From NCBI GenBank assembly GCA_051000815.1, contig JBPCNX010000098.1:62001-126000 (forward strand): a DNA stretch of 64,000 bases, in the 5' to 3' direction. The notes beneath the pieces were generated by a model. That model worked only from the letters and a program-made list of their open reading frames with translations. It was not told the origin of the DNA and ran no database searches. Below, one piece after another: positions 9,099 to 18,117 of the stretch; position 1 is the stretch's first letter; every line of letters begins with the position of its first letter. The position numbers and the translations under genes were made by a program. The stretch is from PSRF01 sp051000815. Its GTDB lineage: Bacteria; Acidobacteriota; Blastocatellia; Pyrinomonadales; Pyrinomonadaceae.

Positions 9099-9470
9099 AT
9101 GAAACATTCCGAAGGCTTTCTTAAACTCGTTAACGACGCCAAGAGCCGGATTCGTGAAGTCTCGGTCGCAGACACTCAATCTCGCATGTCGGCGGATCCA
9201 AACGTAAAACTAATCGACGTTCGCGAGGACAACGAATGGCAGGCTGGTCACGCCACTGGCGCCGAACATCTCGGGAAGGGAATTATCGAACGCGACATCG
9301 AGCAGCAGGTGCCCGATAAGTCTACGGAGCTGATCCTCTATTGTGGCGGTGGTTATCGCTCAGCGCTTGTGGCAGACGTCCTTCAGCAGATGGGTTACAC
9401 GAACGCCTTCTCGATGTCCGGCGGTTGGAAGGCCTGGAAAGAATCCGGCGCGCCTGTTAGCACCGAATAG
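9099..9470 (+). CDS. Rhodanese-like domain protein
   Basis: A single-domain rhodanese of 123 residues, cytoplasmic. The fold is complete: IDVREDNEWQAGH early, and the active-site loop CGGGYRSA (Cys near residue 89) with the catalytic cysteine present. The final GGWKAWKESG is typical. Such proteins carry sulfane sulfur from thiosulfate or persulfides. The ATG directly follows the inverted GTCTCAAG array, with only a weak AAGAG before it. It runs alone, divergent from the dehydrogenase cluster. Confidence 0.88.
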   Translation: MKHSEGFLKLVNDAKSRIREVSVADTQSRMSADPNVKLIDVREDNEWQAGHATGAEHLGKGIIERDIEQQVPDKSTELILYCGGGYRSALVADVLQQMGYTNAFSMSGGWKAWKESGAPVSTE

Positions 9471-9514
9471 TTTCGAGCGCTTTGGAATGCTTGTGGAGCA
9501 GGTTCCGAGGTGTG

Positions 9515-12500
9515 TTAAGGGCGAGCCTTCGCAGGAATTTCTTGCAGGATTTCGACCACGCCAGCGACATCAACAGGTTTTGTGATGTGCGAATAAAAAC
9601 CCTCTGCTTTCGCTCGTTCCACATCTTCAGCTCTGCCAAAACCCGTGAGCGCCAGCACTGGCACCTCTTTACAATGGGCAATTTGTCGCAAGCGGCGCAG
9701 TAGTTCGAAGCCGTCCATCCCGGGCATTGAAATGTCAGAAAGGATTACGTCAAACTTTTCCTGAGCGGCGATTTCCAGCGCGTCCGCCCCGCTGCCCGCT
9801 ATCTTAACTGAGGCCCCATCCATCTCAAATAAGTGTCGCAGCATATCGACGGTGTCAATGGAATCGTCAACGACAAGGATCTTCATCCGGTCTAAGGCAC
9901 CGGGCTTTACTACGCTGGTACTCGTTTGCAGCTCTCTTTCGGCGTGAGTAAGCGGCAAAGTGATTGTGAACTGAGCGCCCTGTCCCACCCCGGCCGAGGA
10001 CACTGAAACGGAACCGTCGTGAAGCTGGACCAACTCATGTACCAGCGCCAGGCCGATACCCATGCCTCCATGTCGCCGGCTAATGGTTGCATCAGCCTGT
10101 CGAAACATTTCAAAAACATGCGGCAGAAATGCCGGCTCGATTCCCTGGCCGGTATCTTTGACGACGACGTGCGCGTCTTTGCCATTGCGTGAAAGGCCCA
10201 CCGTCACAGTTCCGCCTGACGGAGTAAATTTCACCGCGTTGTTCAGCAGGTTCCAAACAATCTGTTCCATCCTTAACGGATCCGCGTCCACGAACATGAC
10301 TTCATCGGGTACTTGTAAATCAATTTGAATTTCCTTGGCGGCAGACTCCGCGCGTACGGTCTCGACGGCATTGTTGATGATCGTAGTCAATGCCACAGGC
10401 TCCCGGTTAAGTGCCAACTTGCCCATATGCAGCCTGGAGAGGTCCAGCAGATCTCGCACCAACTGCGACTGCGAGAGCGCATTGCGCTTCAAAGTTTCAG
10501 CAGCGCGTCTGACAAATGGAGACTGTTTTGCCTCATCACTACGTAACAGAACCTCAGCATAACCAAGAATAACGTTCAGCGGATTTCGCAACTCATGAGA
10601 GAGCGTGGCAAGAAACTCATCCTTGAGGCGGTTTGCGTCCTCAGCGCTTTGCCGCGCCTCGTGTTCGCGTTTGAGCAGCTCCTCACGTTCAACCTCCGCG
10701 AGTTTACGATCCGTGATGTCGTTATCTGTTTCAAAAATATTCGCGGGCCGTCCCTGTTCATCACGATCGAGTGCCCAGCGCGAGACCGTGGTGATCCGTA
10801 TGCCGTCCCGTCGCACGTGGACAAGTTCACCGGTCCAGCGGTTGTCACGATGCAGTTTTTCCAAAATTTCCAGCAACGGTTCGGGATACTCCGTTTGCAG
10901 TAGTTCATGGGCACGCTTTCCCAGCGCTTCTTCACGTAGCCAGCCGTAGGTTTCTTCAGCGCCCTGGTTCCAGTACACGATGCGACCATTAACATCGCGA
11001 ACGATAATCGCGTCGTTACTCAAATCCAAAAGACGCGCTTTCTCGGCCAAAGCCTGATCAGCGACTCTTCGTTCGGAAATGTCACGAAAGACGACGACGA
11101 GACCTGTGACTCTGTTTCCGTCGCGCAGTGGCGAGGAGCTGTAGATCACCGGGAAGAAGGTGCCGTCCTTGCGGATGAAAAAGTCTTCGCAGTCGGTTAG
11201 TGAAACGCCTTCCCGCAATACAGTCAGTCCCTGGCATTCCTCACGAGGAAAAGGCCTGCCATCCGGATACTGGAAATGAGTGACGTCGTGCATCCTCCGT
11301 CCGATCAGTTCTTCAAGGGTCCAGCCAAGAAGTTTTTGCGCTGCGGGATTCATGAAGGTTACGAGGCCTTCGCCATCGACGGTATAGAGGCCCTCACCCA
11401 TTCCGAGCATCACGGCTTCATCAAACTTCAGCGCGCGCTTCAGTTGCTCTTCTGCTTGTTTGGCCGCCGTTACGTCGCGCGCGATCTTGGAAACGCCGAC
11501 AACTTCACCGTCCTCACTCTTTATCGGGGAGATCGTAAGGGAGACGTTGATTAGAGCACCATCCTTACGCCGCCTCACTGTTTGAAAGTGCTCGATTCGC
11601 TGACCGGCGCGAATCTGTTCCAGAATTTTCGACTCCTCATCCATCCGGTCACGAGGAATAAGCATTGTTATGGGATTGCCAATCGCCTCAGCAGCGTTAT
11701 AGCCAAAAATTTCCTGTGCGCCATCGTTCCAACTCTTAATTACACCGTTGAGGTCTTTGCCAATGATTGCATCGTCTGAGGATTCGACTATGGCGGCCAG
11801 CATCAGGTTTGCTATTTCAGCCTGTCTGCGTTCCGTTATATCTCTCAGATAAACCGTCAGTCCCTTATCGTCCGGATAGGCATGCGCCTCAAACCAGGTG
11901 TCCGGCACGATTTTGGACTCCAGCTCGAAATGCACCGGCGCCTTTTCTTCTACAGCCTTGTGGAAATTAGAATAGAAAGGAGAGTTCACAGTAGCCGGGT
12001 AGAAGTCCCAAAACACCTTGCCAATCAATTCCTGACGCGTTTTCCCGAACCTGATCTCTGTTTGGCGATTGATGTCGATGAAGCGCCACTCATGATCCAG
12101 CGAATAGAATAAGTCAGTAATACTTCCCAGAATCCGGTTGATCTGTTCGTGTGACTCGCTGAGCGCCTCCAGGGTTCTGTCTCTTTCCTGTGTAGCTTCC
12201 GCCAGCTCCATCTCGTAGAGACGAGCGTTACGCAGGGCGATTGCCGCCTGATCCGCAAGCGCGGACAGCTGCCATTCTTCTTCTTCGTTGAGGGGGTGCT
12301 CGCGAGTTATGACTACTACGCCCTTGACGGCATTTTTCGCGATGACAGGGACCGAGAACAGCGTCTCGTTAGGAGCAACAGCGAGGGCCTTGTTAAGTTG
12401 CCCTATGACATCTTCCTCAACGTGGCTCGTAAAAGTCCTGACCAAATCGGGATCGAGGCCGCGGGCTGCCTGAATTCGTAAGAGACCGTCCTTGTCGACG

Positions 12501-12655
12501 AGAAGGAGCGCGGTGAGTCGTGCGCCTACGAGGTGAGTGGCATTTTCGACGATGAGATCCAGCACCTCGTCAAAGTTAAGCGAGGTTGTGATTGCGCGAT
12601 TGATCTCCGCCAAACGCTTGTAAGGTTCTTTGTTGCCTGACGCCCGCTTGCCCAT
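9515..12655 (-). CDS. Hybrid sensor histidine kinase (GAF, four PAS, HisKA, HATPase, REC)
   Basis: A soluble kinase of about 1046 residues without membrane segments. The order is GAF (about 20-150), four PAS domains (about 165-275, 285-405, 410-540, 545-665), HisKA with the phosphoacceptor His near 687 in LATLSHELRNPLN, HATPase with NAVKFTP and GMGIGLALV, and a C-terminal receiver with an intact Asp near 974 (ILSDISMPGMDG). I prefer the ATG at 12655 (GAGG 6 nt upstream) to a TTG four codons earlier that would abut the KaiC stop. It is the third gene of an operon with a degenerate receiver and a KaiC-like ATPase. The sensed signal is unknown but should be cytoplasmic. Confidence 0.93.
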   Translation of the reverse strand: MGKRASGNKEPYKRLAEINRAITTSLNFDEVLDLIVENATHLVGARLTALLLVDKDGLLRIQAARGLDPDLVRTFTSHVEEDVIGQLNKALAVAPNETLFSVPVIAKNAVKGVVVITREHPLNEEEEWQLSALADQAAIALRNARLYEMELAEATQERDRTLEALSESHEQINRILGSITDLFYSLDHEWRFIDINRQTEIRFGKTRQELIGKVFWDFYPATVNSPFYSNFHKAVEEKAPVHFELESKIVPDTWFEAHAYPDDKGLTVYLRDITERRQAEIANLMLAAIVESSDDAIIGKDLNGVIKSWNDGAQEIFGYNAAEAIGNPITMLIPRDRMDEESKILEQIRAGQRIEHFQTVRRRKDGALINVSLTISPIKSEDGEVVGVSKIARDVTAAKQAEEQLKRALKFDEAVMLGMGEGLYTVDGEGLVTFMNPAAQKLLGWTLEELIGRRMHDVTHFQYPDGRPFPREECQGLTVLREGVSLTDCEDFFIRKDGTFFPVIYSSSPLRDGNRVTGLVVVFRDISERRVADQALAEKARLLDLSNDAIIVRDVNGRIVYWNQGAEETYGWLREEALGKRAHELLQTEYPEPLLEILEKLHRDNRWTGELVHVRRDGIRITTVSRWALDRDEQGRPANIFETDNDITDRKLAEVEREELLKREHEARQSAEDANRLKDEFLATLSHELRNPLNVILGYAEVLLRSDEAKQSPFVRRAAETLKRNALSQSQLVRDLLDLSRLHMGKLALNREPVALTTIINNAVETVRAESAAKEIQIDLQVPDEVMFVDADPLRMEQIVWNLLNNAVKFTPSGGTVTVGLSRNGKDAHVVVKDTGQGIEPAFLPHVFEMFRQADATISRRHGGMGIGLALVHELVQLHDGSVSVSSAGVGQGAQFTITLPLTHAERELQTSTSVVKPGALDRMKILVVDDSIDTVDMLRHLFEMDGASVKIAGSGADALEIAAQEKFDVILSDISMPGMDGFELLRRLRQIAHCKEVPVLALTGFGRAEDVERAKAEGFYSHITKPVDVAGVVEILQEIPAKARP

Positions 12656-12667
12656 CAGAAACCTCAA

Positions 12668-14056
12668 TCAATTCCGGGTGCCTTTGACCTGAACGCCCTT
12701 GCTGGTGATTTCCAGAAGATGCTCCCGGTTGTCGTGGGCGCTGGCCCGCGTCTTGATAATACGAAGCGTTCTTGCCATTTCCGTGTCGGGGGTAAAACGA
12801 AGAAGCAAAATATTGTCGCTCATATTCGACACTTCCTGGTCGCTGATGCCGTGAACTTCGAAGAGGTCGGTTAACTCATACATCATTAAACACGTGACAT
12901 TTTCCACTGCGAACCATTGGGTCAGGCTATAAATGAAATCGGAGAAGCGTTGTTTGTCGATGCTGCCCCGCTCAAGGTCGCCCAGAGCATCAATTACCAC
13001 GCGTTTGGTCTTGCCTTCGCGCACTCGGTTAAACAGCTCGGATGTGACGCTGTCGAGTTGCATCTCCACGGGGGAGCGATACATCATTTCGAGGGCGCCG
13101 TCCTTTAAGAGTTTGTTGAGATCCCAGCCAAAGTTTTTCATTGTCCTGGCAAGCTGGGTTGGATTCTCTTGCAATCCCACGTACAAGCCCGCCTCTCCCA
13201 GCCGCGCGCCTTCAGCTATGAAGTGAAGCCCCATGATCGTCTTACCGGCGCCAGTAGGTCCGGCAATGAGGGTTGTGCTGCCGCGCCAAAAGCCCTCAGC
13301 AACCATTTCGTCGAGTCCGGGGATTCCGGTGGTTACTCGCTCGCGGCGTTCGGTATAGCTGGGAGACTCAGCGGGCGTTAACAGGCGAGGATAAACCTCA
13401 ATTCCATCCTTAGTGATCGAAAAGGCATGCATGCCCGGAATCGAATTTGACCCGCGCAGCTTTTCCACCCGCAGGAAGCGCTGTTCGCGCACGTTGGTGG
13501 AGTGCTTCATCATCTGCAGTACGACATCGGCGATCGCAAACTCAGGCAACTCTGTCATCATCTGCTCCGCATACTCGCCTACAAGGAAAGTCGTGCACGC
13601 ATATGCGGAGAGCACGCTGGCCATGTCGTAAATGACAGTGCGCCGATCCAAAGGTGACTGAAGCAGTTCGTTCAGGGCCTTGAAGGAATCGATGAAAACA
13701 AACTTCGGCTGACGGCTGATGAATAGATCAGCGATAACCTCGGGCAGTTTTATTACCCCTTGCTCGCGCAGCAGCACGCCCAGATCTTCGTAGAAGATTG
13801 ACTCCCCAATCCGTGCGCCATCAAAGAAGTTATAAGTCTGGCCGTGTGTGATGAATTTTTCTAGCGGTTCCGAGAGTGTGGTCAGATAGAGTGCGGGCGC
13901 TTCCCTTGTCGCGTTAGCAAAGGCGAACTGCTCTGCCAAAATTGTCTTACCAGTACCTGGCGCGCCCATCATGACTGTGATCGTATTTGCGGGAATACCG
14001 CCGTGCAGAACCTCGTCAAGACCTCGACAACCGGTCGCTATTTTATCCACAGTCAC
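12668..14056 (-). CDS. KaiC-like two-domain RecA-fold ATPase
   Basis: A 462-residue protein with two KaiC/RecA-type domains: CI with Walker A GAPGTGKT (31-38) and CII with GPTGAGKT (266-273). By my eye alignment with cyanobacterial KaiC, the catalytic Glu pair is Leu-Ser in CI (61-62) and Gln-Glu in CII (296-297). The Ser431/Thr432 phosphorylation pair corresponds to Ser410-Asn411, so only the Ser is kept. No kaiA or kaiB is nearby. The start is GTG, overlapping the upstream receiver stop by 4 nt (GTGA). Homologues in non-cyanobacteria are often linked to histidine kinases and receivers; a signalling-ATPase role is inferred, not a clock. Confidence 0.88.
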   Translation of the reverse strand: MTVDKIATGCRGLDEVLHGGIPANTITVMMGAPGTGKTILAEQFAFANATREAPALYLTTLSEPLEKFITHGQTYNFFDGARIGESIFYEDLGVLLREQGVIKLPEVIADLFISRQPKFVFIDSFKALNELLQSPLDRRTVIYDMASVLSAYACTTFLVGEYAEQMMTELPEFAIADVVLQMMKHSTNVREQRFLRVEKLRGSNSIPGMHAFSITKDGIEVYPRLLTPAESPSYTERRERVTTGIPGLDEMVAEGFWRGSTTLIAGPTGAGKTIMGLHFIAEGARLGEAGLYVGLQENPTQLARTMKNFGWDLNKLLKDGALEMMYRSPVEMQLDSVTSELFNRVREGKTKRVVIDALGDLERGSIDKQRFSDFIYSLTQWFAVENVTCLMMYELTDLFEVHGISDQEVSNMSDNILLLRFTPDTEMARTLRIIKTRASAHDNREHLLEITSKGVQVKGTRN

Positions 14057-14490
14057 GAATTACCCCCTGCTGATTTCTTCTGCAACGCGATCAGCTTGTC
14101 TACCGTTTCGATTAGTAACTCTTCATGTAGGGGCTTGATCAGAAAAGCATCAGCTTCCACCTCGCGGGCGCGGTCCTCCGCGTGCAGGTGACTGAAAATT
14201 AGAACCAGGGTGTCCCGGGTGCGGGGATCAGACTTTATTTCGCGGCAAAGTTTGAGGCCGTCAAGCTTCGGCACCAGGATTTCAGTGACAATAATCTTCG
14301 GTCTTAACGCGCGAGCCCGCTCCAGCGCGGCAAGTCCGTCAGTGGCAAACTCGACGGTGTAACCCGCCTGTTCAAGAAAGTATCGCTCCAGGCGCTGAAC
14401 AACTGGATTTCGCTCAACGACCAGAATCAGGGCCTGCTTACCCGGGCTCGAATCGTCTTTAGCGGGTGAAGAAGAATCAGGAAGGGTCAT
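14053..14490 (-). CDS. Stand-alone receiver-domain protein with Asp-to-Glu change
   Basis: A 145-residue protein consisting of one CheY-like receiver plus a short N-terminal tail. The residue that should accept phosphate is Glu70 (VTEILVPKLDG where families read LDxxMPxxDG), and the acidic pair is Glu26-Arg27 instead of Asp-Asp. The switch Ser (100) and the conserved Lys-Pro (119-120) remain. It therefore probably cannot be phosphorylated normally and may mimic the active state. The ATG at 14490 is one codon inside a GTG. It is first in the operon and overlaps the KaiC-like gene by 4 nt. Confidence 0.87.
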   Translation of the reverse strand: MTLPDSSSPAKDDSSPGKQALILVVERNPVVQRLERYFLEQAGYTVEFATDGLAALERARALRPKIIVTEILVPKLDGLKLCREIKSDPRTRDTLVLIFSHLHAEDRAREVEADAFLIKPLHEELLIETVDKLIALQKKSAGGNS

Positions 14491-14708
14491 CACACGTTAA
14501 CAGCCGGAGGATCGACCGCTTTACCTTGTTGGGGAATAAGTGAACCTTGCCTGAACTGTATATCACAGCCCCGCGTTATGACAAGAACTTCAATTTGGGG
14601 GTCCGGGTCGAGTAATTCCGTGCAGCTGAAACCTCCAAACCGAACACTAAAACCCCGTGTTTCTGTTAATATTGAGAGCGGCGCCCGGACTAGCAGTGCC
14701 AACCAAAA

Positions 14709-16115
14709 ATGTCGCAAAAAGCCACCGGACAGAAACAAACCCGCACAGAAACCGACTCCATGGGTGCGATCGAAGTGCCCGCCGATAAATATTGGGGAGC
14801 TCAAACTCAACGTAGCCTGCTGCACTTTAATATCGGCGACGACAGGATGCCACGGGAGATGATCCGCGCCCTAGGGATTCTCAAGAAGTCCGCTGCGCTC
14901 GTGAATCAAGAGCTCGGCAAGCTTCCCGGCGACAAGGCGAAACTAATCGCAGAAGCCAGCAACGAAGTAATCGAGGGAAAGCTCGACGACCACTTTCCGT
15001 TGCGCGTTTGGCAGACGGGAAGCGGCACGCAAACCAACATGAACGCCAATGAAGTGATCTCGAACCGGGCCATCGAGATTTCCGGCGGAGTGATGGGCAG
15101 CAAATCGCCGGTGCATCCGAATGACGATGTGAACATGTCGCAGTCGTCAAACGATACGTTTCCTACCGCGATGTACATTGCGGCCGCCGAACAATGGCAC
15201 AAACTAATTCCCGCGGTGCAGAAAGTCCACGATTCGATTGCAGCGAAGGCCGAGGAGTTTAAAGATGTCGTAAAGATTGGACGCACACACCTCCAGGACG
15301 CCACTCCGTTAACGGTAGGCCAGGAAATGTCCGGATGGGCCAATCTACTGGAGCGCGACATCCAGCGGTTGGAATTAGTGCAGCCGGAATTGTTGGAATT
15401 GGCTATCGGGGGAACGGCAGTTGGTACGGGTTTGAACTCCCATCCGGAGTTTGGCTCGCGGGCAGCGAAGAAAATTGCCGAGCTCACGGGATTGCCATTC
15501 AAGTCGCACCCTAACAAGTTCGCCGCGCTCTCCGCCCATGACGAGCTTGTGTTTGCCAGTGGCGCGTTAAAGACATTGGCGGTTTCGCTGATGAAGATTG
15601 CCAACGACATCCGCTGGCTCGCATCCGGCCCGCGTTGCGGACTTGGGGAACTGATCCTGCCGGAGAATGAACCGGGGTCTTCTATCATGCCCGGAAAAGT
15701 TAACCCCACACAGAGTGAAGCGATGACAATGGTTTCCGTCCAGGTCTTTGGTAACGATGTAGCGATTACCATGGCGGGCTCCCAGGGCAACTTTGAATTA
15801 AACGTCTACAAGCCCGTGATGATTCATAACCTGCTGCACTCGATCAGGTTGATTCACGATGCTTGTCACGGCTTCGTTGAATATTGCATCGCCGGGATTG
15901 AATTGAATCGAGATCAAATTGACGACTACTTAAAAAACTCACTTATGCTCGTGACGGCGCTGAACCCTCACATTGGTTACGACAAGGCTGCCAAAATTGC
16001 GAAGCATGCACACCAGAAAAATACCAGCCTGCGCGAAGCGGCAGTGGCGTTGGGATTCTTGTCCGGCGAGGATTTTGACCGGTTCGTCAAGCCGGAGGAG
16101 ATGACTCATCCTTAG
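14709..16115 (+). CDS. fumC: Class II fumarate hydratase
   Basis: Iron-independent fumarase of the TCA cycle, converting fumarate to malate in the cytoplasm. It has 468 residues, full length. The superfamily signature GSSIMPGKVNP (323-333) carries the catalytic Ser, GRTHLQDATPLTVGQE (191-206) carries the conserved His, and TGSGTQTNMNANEVI (103-117) binds substrate. The first ATG gives about 17 extra residues before the usual start region (MGAIEVPADKYWG), so translation could begin at the second Met. No clear Shine-Dalgarno is visible. It is divergent from the receiver/KaiC operon and monocistronic. Confidence 0.95.
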   Translation: MSQKATGQKQTRTETDSMGAIEVPADKYWGAQTQRSLLHFNIGDDRMPREMIRALGILKKSAALVNQELGKLPGDKAKLIAEASNEVIEGKLDDHFPLRVWQTGSGTQTNMNANEVISNRAIEISGGVMGSKSPVHPNDDVNMSQSSNDTFPTAMYIAAAEQWHKLIPAVQKVHDSIAAKAEEFKDVVKIGRTHLQDATPLTVGQEMSGWANLLERDIQRLELVQPELLELAIGGTAVGTGLNSHPEFGSRAAKKIAELTGLPFKSHPNKFAALSAHDELVFASGALKTLAVSLMKIANDIRWLASGPRCGLGELILPENEPGSSIMPGKVNPTQSEAMTMVSVQVFGNDVAITMAGSQGNFELNVYKPVMIHNLLHSIRLIHDACHGFVEYCIAGIELNRDQIDDYLKNSLMLVTALNPHIGYDKAAKIAKHAHQKNTSLREAAVALGFLSGEDFDRFVKPEEMTHP

Positions 16116-16118
16116 GGT

Positions 16119-16215
16119 TGTGCTTTGTACTTTGTTCTAGTAGCGGCACTTGAACTTTCGAGGAACGAGTAGGGTTTACCCAGCGAACAAAGTACTAAGA
16201 TCAAAAGTACAAAGT
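16119..16215. repeat. Inverted word array, ACAAAGT family (second copy)
   Basis: Left words TGTGCTTTGTACTTTGTTC (16119-16137) and right words GAACAAAGTACTAAGATC then AAAAGTACAAAGTTC (16184-16219) flank a loop of about 45 nt just after the fumC stop. Same word family as 5703-5830, but the copy is more decayed. There is no T-run as in a canonical terminator. Confidence 0.75.
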
Positions 16216-16258
16216 TCAAAAAGAGCCACGGCTGTTATAGCTACGCGGATATTCAAGA

Positions 16259-16501
16259 TTGCCCGAACGAAACGACAAAGTTAAAGAGAACGTTGCCGGC
16301 GCTTATTACGTCGACTCTTCGTGTATCGACTGCGATGTTTGCCGCGACACCGCCCCCGACAACTTCAAGCGCTCGGACGAGAATAGCTACTCATTTGTCT
16401 ACAACCAGCCGGGAACCCCCGAAGAGAAAGCTGCCTGTGAAGAAGCCCTGACCTGTTGTCCCGTTGAAGCGATCGGCAATGATGGTGAGTCGGAATCGTG
16501 A
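16259..16501 (+). CDS. 4Fe-4S single-cluster ferredoxin
   Basis: A small electron carrier of 80 residues. Cys22, Cys25 and Cys28 sit in CIDCDVC, and a C-terminal CCPVEAI supplies the last ligand, as in short ferredoxins with one [4Fe-4S] or [3Fe-4S] cluster. The start is TTG at 16259; an in-frame stop lies 7 codons upstream and there is no ATG in between, so this is the longest possible form. No good Shine-Dalgarno is visible, and a slightly shorter protein from another non-ATG start cannot be excluded. It follows fumC but is separated from it by an inverted repeat; partners are unknown. Confidence 0.82.
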   Translation: MPERNDKVKENVAGAYYVDSSCIDCDVCRDTAPDNFKRSDENSYSFVYNQPGTPEEKAACEEALTCCPVEAIGNDGESES

Positions 16502-16755
16502 ATCCACAGATTTCGCAGACTCAACCGAATAGGACAAAACTCATAGGAGTAGAGTTCTTTCCCATTCTGCATGGAAGGGGCCGAACCTATCCACGAAATC
16601 ACACGAAATCACACGAAATCACACGAAATTACACGAACATGTTTAGTGTTCCTTGTGCGAATTAGTGGTTCGGTTCTTCCTTGTAGTTAGTACACTGCCG
16701 CCCTGTCGGGTTGTTGACTTCTGAATCCGTGTAATCTGCGCAATCTGCGGATGAG
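16501..16755. repeat. Nested inverted word arrays (GCAGATTACACA outside, ACACGAAATC inside)
   Basis: The gap of about 380 nt between the ferredoxin and the SIMPL gene is mostly repeat. The outer words are AATCCACAGATTTCGCAGA (16501-16519) and GTGTAATCTGCGCAATCTGCGG (16724-16745), the same family as 26603-26712. Inside, an exact 10-nt tandem (ACACGAAATC, about 4.8 copies, 16591-16638) faces reverse words at 16645-16673, flanked by CCGAACC / GGTTCGG. From about 16760 to the gene I see nothing beyond a possible promoter region. Confidence 0.75.
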
Positions 16756-16883
16756 TCCATTGTTGGGCCGGTAGCAGTCTGGCGCAAGAATCGATTCCTC
16801 CCAGCGTTCTTTATGTCGGCGCTAGTACTTTTCTCTCTCCCGGCGCAGAATGAGTAAGCAACCAATAGAGGGAGATTATCGTG

Positions 16884-17975
16884 ATGAAAAGAGTATTAAC
16901 TGTTTGCAGCGTCCTGGCGCTGCTTTCGTTTTTCGCAGTGCAGGGAATTGCCGGCGGAACTGCGAGCGATGCAATAAATGACAAGATCTTACGAGGACGA
17001 TTGCAGAAGACCGTCGAGCCCGGCGGCTGGTTGATTGTAGATGGAGGCCAGAAATATCTCATCATCAACTCGCAACGTTTCCGCGATGAGAGCTGGTTTC
17101 GAGAAGGCGCAGAAGTAGAAGCGGCCGGGGAAACCAAGTCGGATGTAATGACCGTTTACATGGAAGGGACACCGTTTGAGGCGACGTCGCTTCGACCCTT
17201 AGCAGCAAGCGGCGGTACGCAAAACCCGATTGTAAGCGGCGACGCGAAACGGGCGACGCGCGTTCTCGTAGCGGGCGACTCGATAGTCCAGGCGCAACCG
17301 GATACCGCGATTCTGACGATATCGGTAGTGACGCAAGCCAAAAGCGCTATTGCAGCGCAGCAGCAAAACGCCGCGCAGAGCGATGCTGTAGTGCGCACCT
17401 TGAAAGGCGCAGCCGGCACTGGCGCTGAGGTGAAAACGACTGGTTACAGTCTGCAACCACAAAGGATCTACCGCGAGAATCAGCCACCCACGATCACTGG
17501 CTACGAAGCTCGCAATACCGTGGTTGTGACGATTGGAGACCTTACCAAGGTGGGACCGATCATCGATGCGGCAGCGCAAGCAGGCGCCAACGACGTGGGC
17601 GGGATTTCATTCACCTTAAGAAAGGATCGCCCGGCGCGCGACCAAGCGCTTGCCCTCGCAACCCGTGAAGCAATCTCGAAGGCACAGGTAATCGCTCAAG
17701 CCCTGGGCGGTCGCGTCGTAAGAATTCTGGAAGTTCAGGAAGAGGGCATTGCGAGACCGCGGCCGTACGAGGCCGATGTGAGCAGTCGAGTAATGATGCA
17801 GAAGGCAGTGGGCACTCCGATCGAGGTCGGTAGCCTCGAAACCACGACCCGCGTGCAGGTGGGAGCGGAGAGCAAGAACCAGGAAAACGGGGAAACCGGG
17901 AAACGGGGAAACGGGGGAGCGGGGGAACGGGGGAACGGGGGAACGGGAGAACGGGGGAACGGGGGAACGGGATAA
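16884..17975 (+). CDS. SIMPL (DUF541) domain exported protein with repeat-encoded tail
   Basis: An exported protein of about 363 residues. Residues 1-25 are a signal peptide; residues about 35-105 form a small beta-rich region (TVEPGGWLIVDGGQKYLII) and about 120-320 are the SIMPL/DUF541 domain (TRVLVAGDSIVQAQPDTAILTI start). Family members are periplasmic; a specific activity is not established. I chose the ATG at 16884 with GGGAG 9 nt upstream; GTG at 16881 is an alternative. The last 30 or so residues are Gly/Asn/Glu/Arg repeats (GNGGTGERGNGGTG) translated from an inverted word array at 17882-18108. That tail lies outside the normal domain and looks like repeat intrusion. Confidence 0.87.
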   Translation: MKRVLTVCSVLALLSFFAVQGIAGGTASDAINDKILRGRLQKTVEPGGWLIVDGGQKYLIINSQRFRDESWFREGAEVEAAGETKSDVMTVYMEGTPFEATSLRPLAASGGTQNPIVSGDAKRATRVLVAGDSIVQAQPDTAILTISVVTQAKSAIAAQQQNAAQSDAVVRTLKGAAGTGAEVKTTGYSLQPQRIYRENQPPTITGYEARNTVVVTIGDLTKVGPIIDAAAQAGANDVGGISFTLRKDRPARDQALALATREAISKAQVIAQALGGRVVRILEVQEEGIARPRPYEADVSSRVMMQKAVGTPIEVGSLETTTRVQVGAESKNQENGETGKRGNGGAGERGNGGTGERGNGGTG

Positions 17976-18108
17976 CAGGGACAGAAGAACAGGAAACCAG
18001 TTTCGTCATCGCCCGGTTTCCCCACGGTTTTCCCCCTCACCCATTCCCTAGTTCCCCTTTTCCCTAGTCCCCGTTCCCCCCCTTTCCCCTGTTCCCCTTT
18101 TCCCTTAT
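17882..18108. repeat. Inverted word array, GGGGGAACGGG family, overlapping a gene end
   Basis: Left half (17882-17975): variants of GGGGGAACGG, lying wholly inside the SIMPL reading frame up to its stop. Right half (18012-18108): the reverse words (CCCCGTTCCCCCCCTTTCCCC and similar), ending 9 nt before the Hsp20 ATG. The left strand is extremely G-rich and could also form G-quadruplexes. Confidence 0.85.
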
Positions 18109-18117
18109 GCTTCCGCC

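Noticed and set aside
16591..16638. Exact 10-nt tandem that could be taken for a small CRISPR or a simple satellite
   Set aside because: There are no spacers, the unit is far too short for a CRISPR repeat, and reverse words follow directly, so it fits the inverted-array class.
17882..17975. G-rich run as a regulatory G-quadruplex
   Set aside because: It could form one, but the matching C-rich run at 18012-18108 and the other, non-G-rich arrays show that the inverted layout, not G content, is the common feature.
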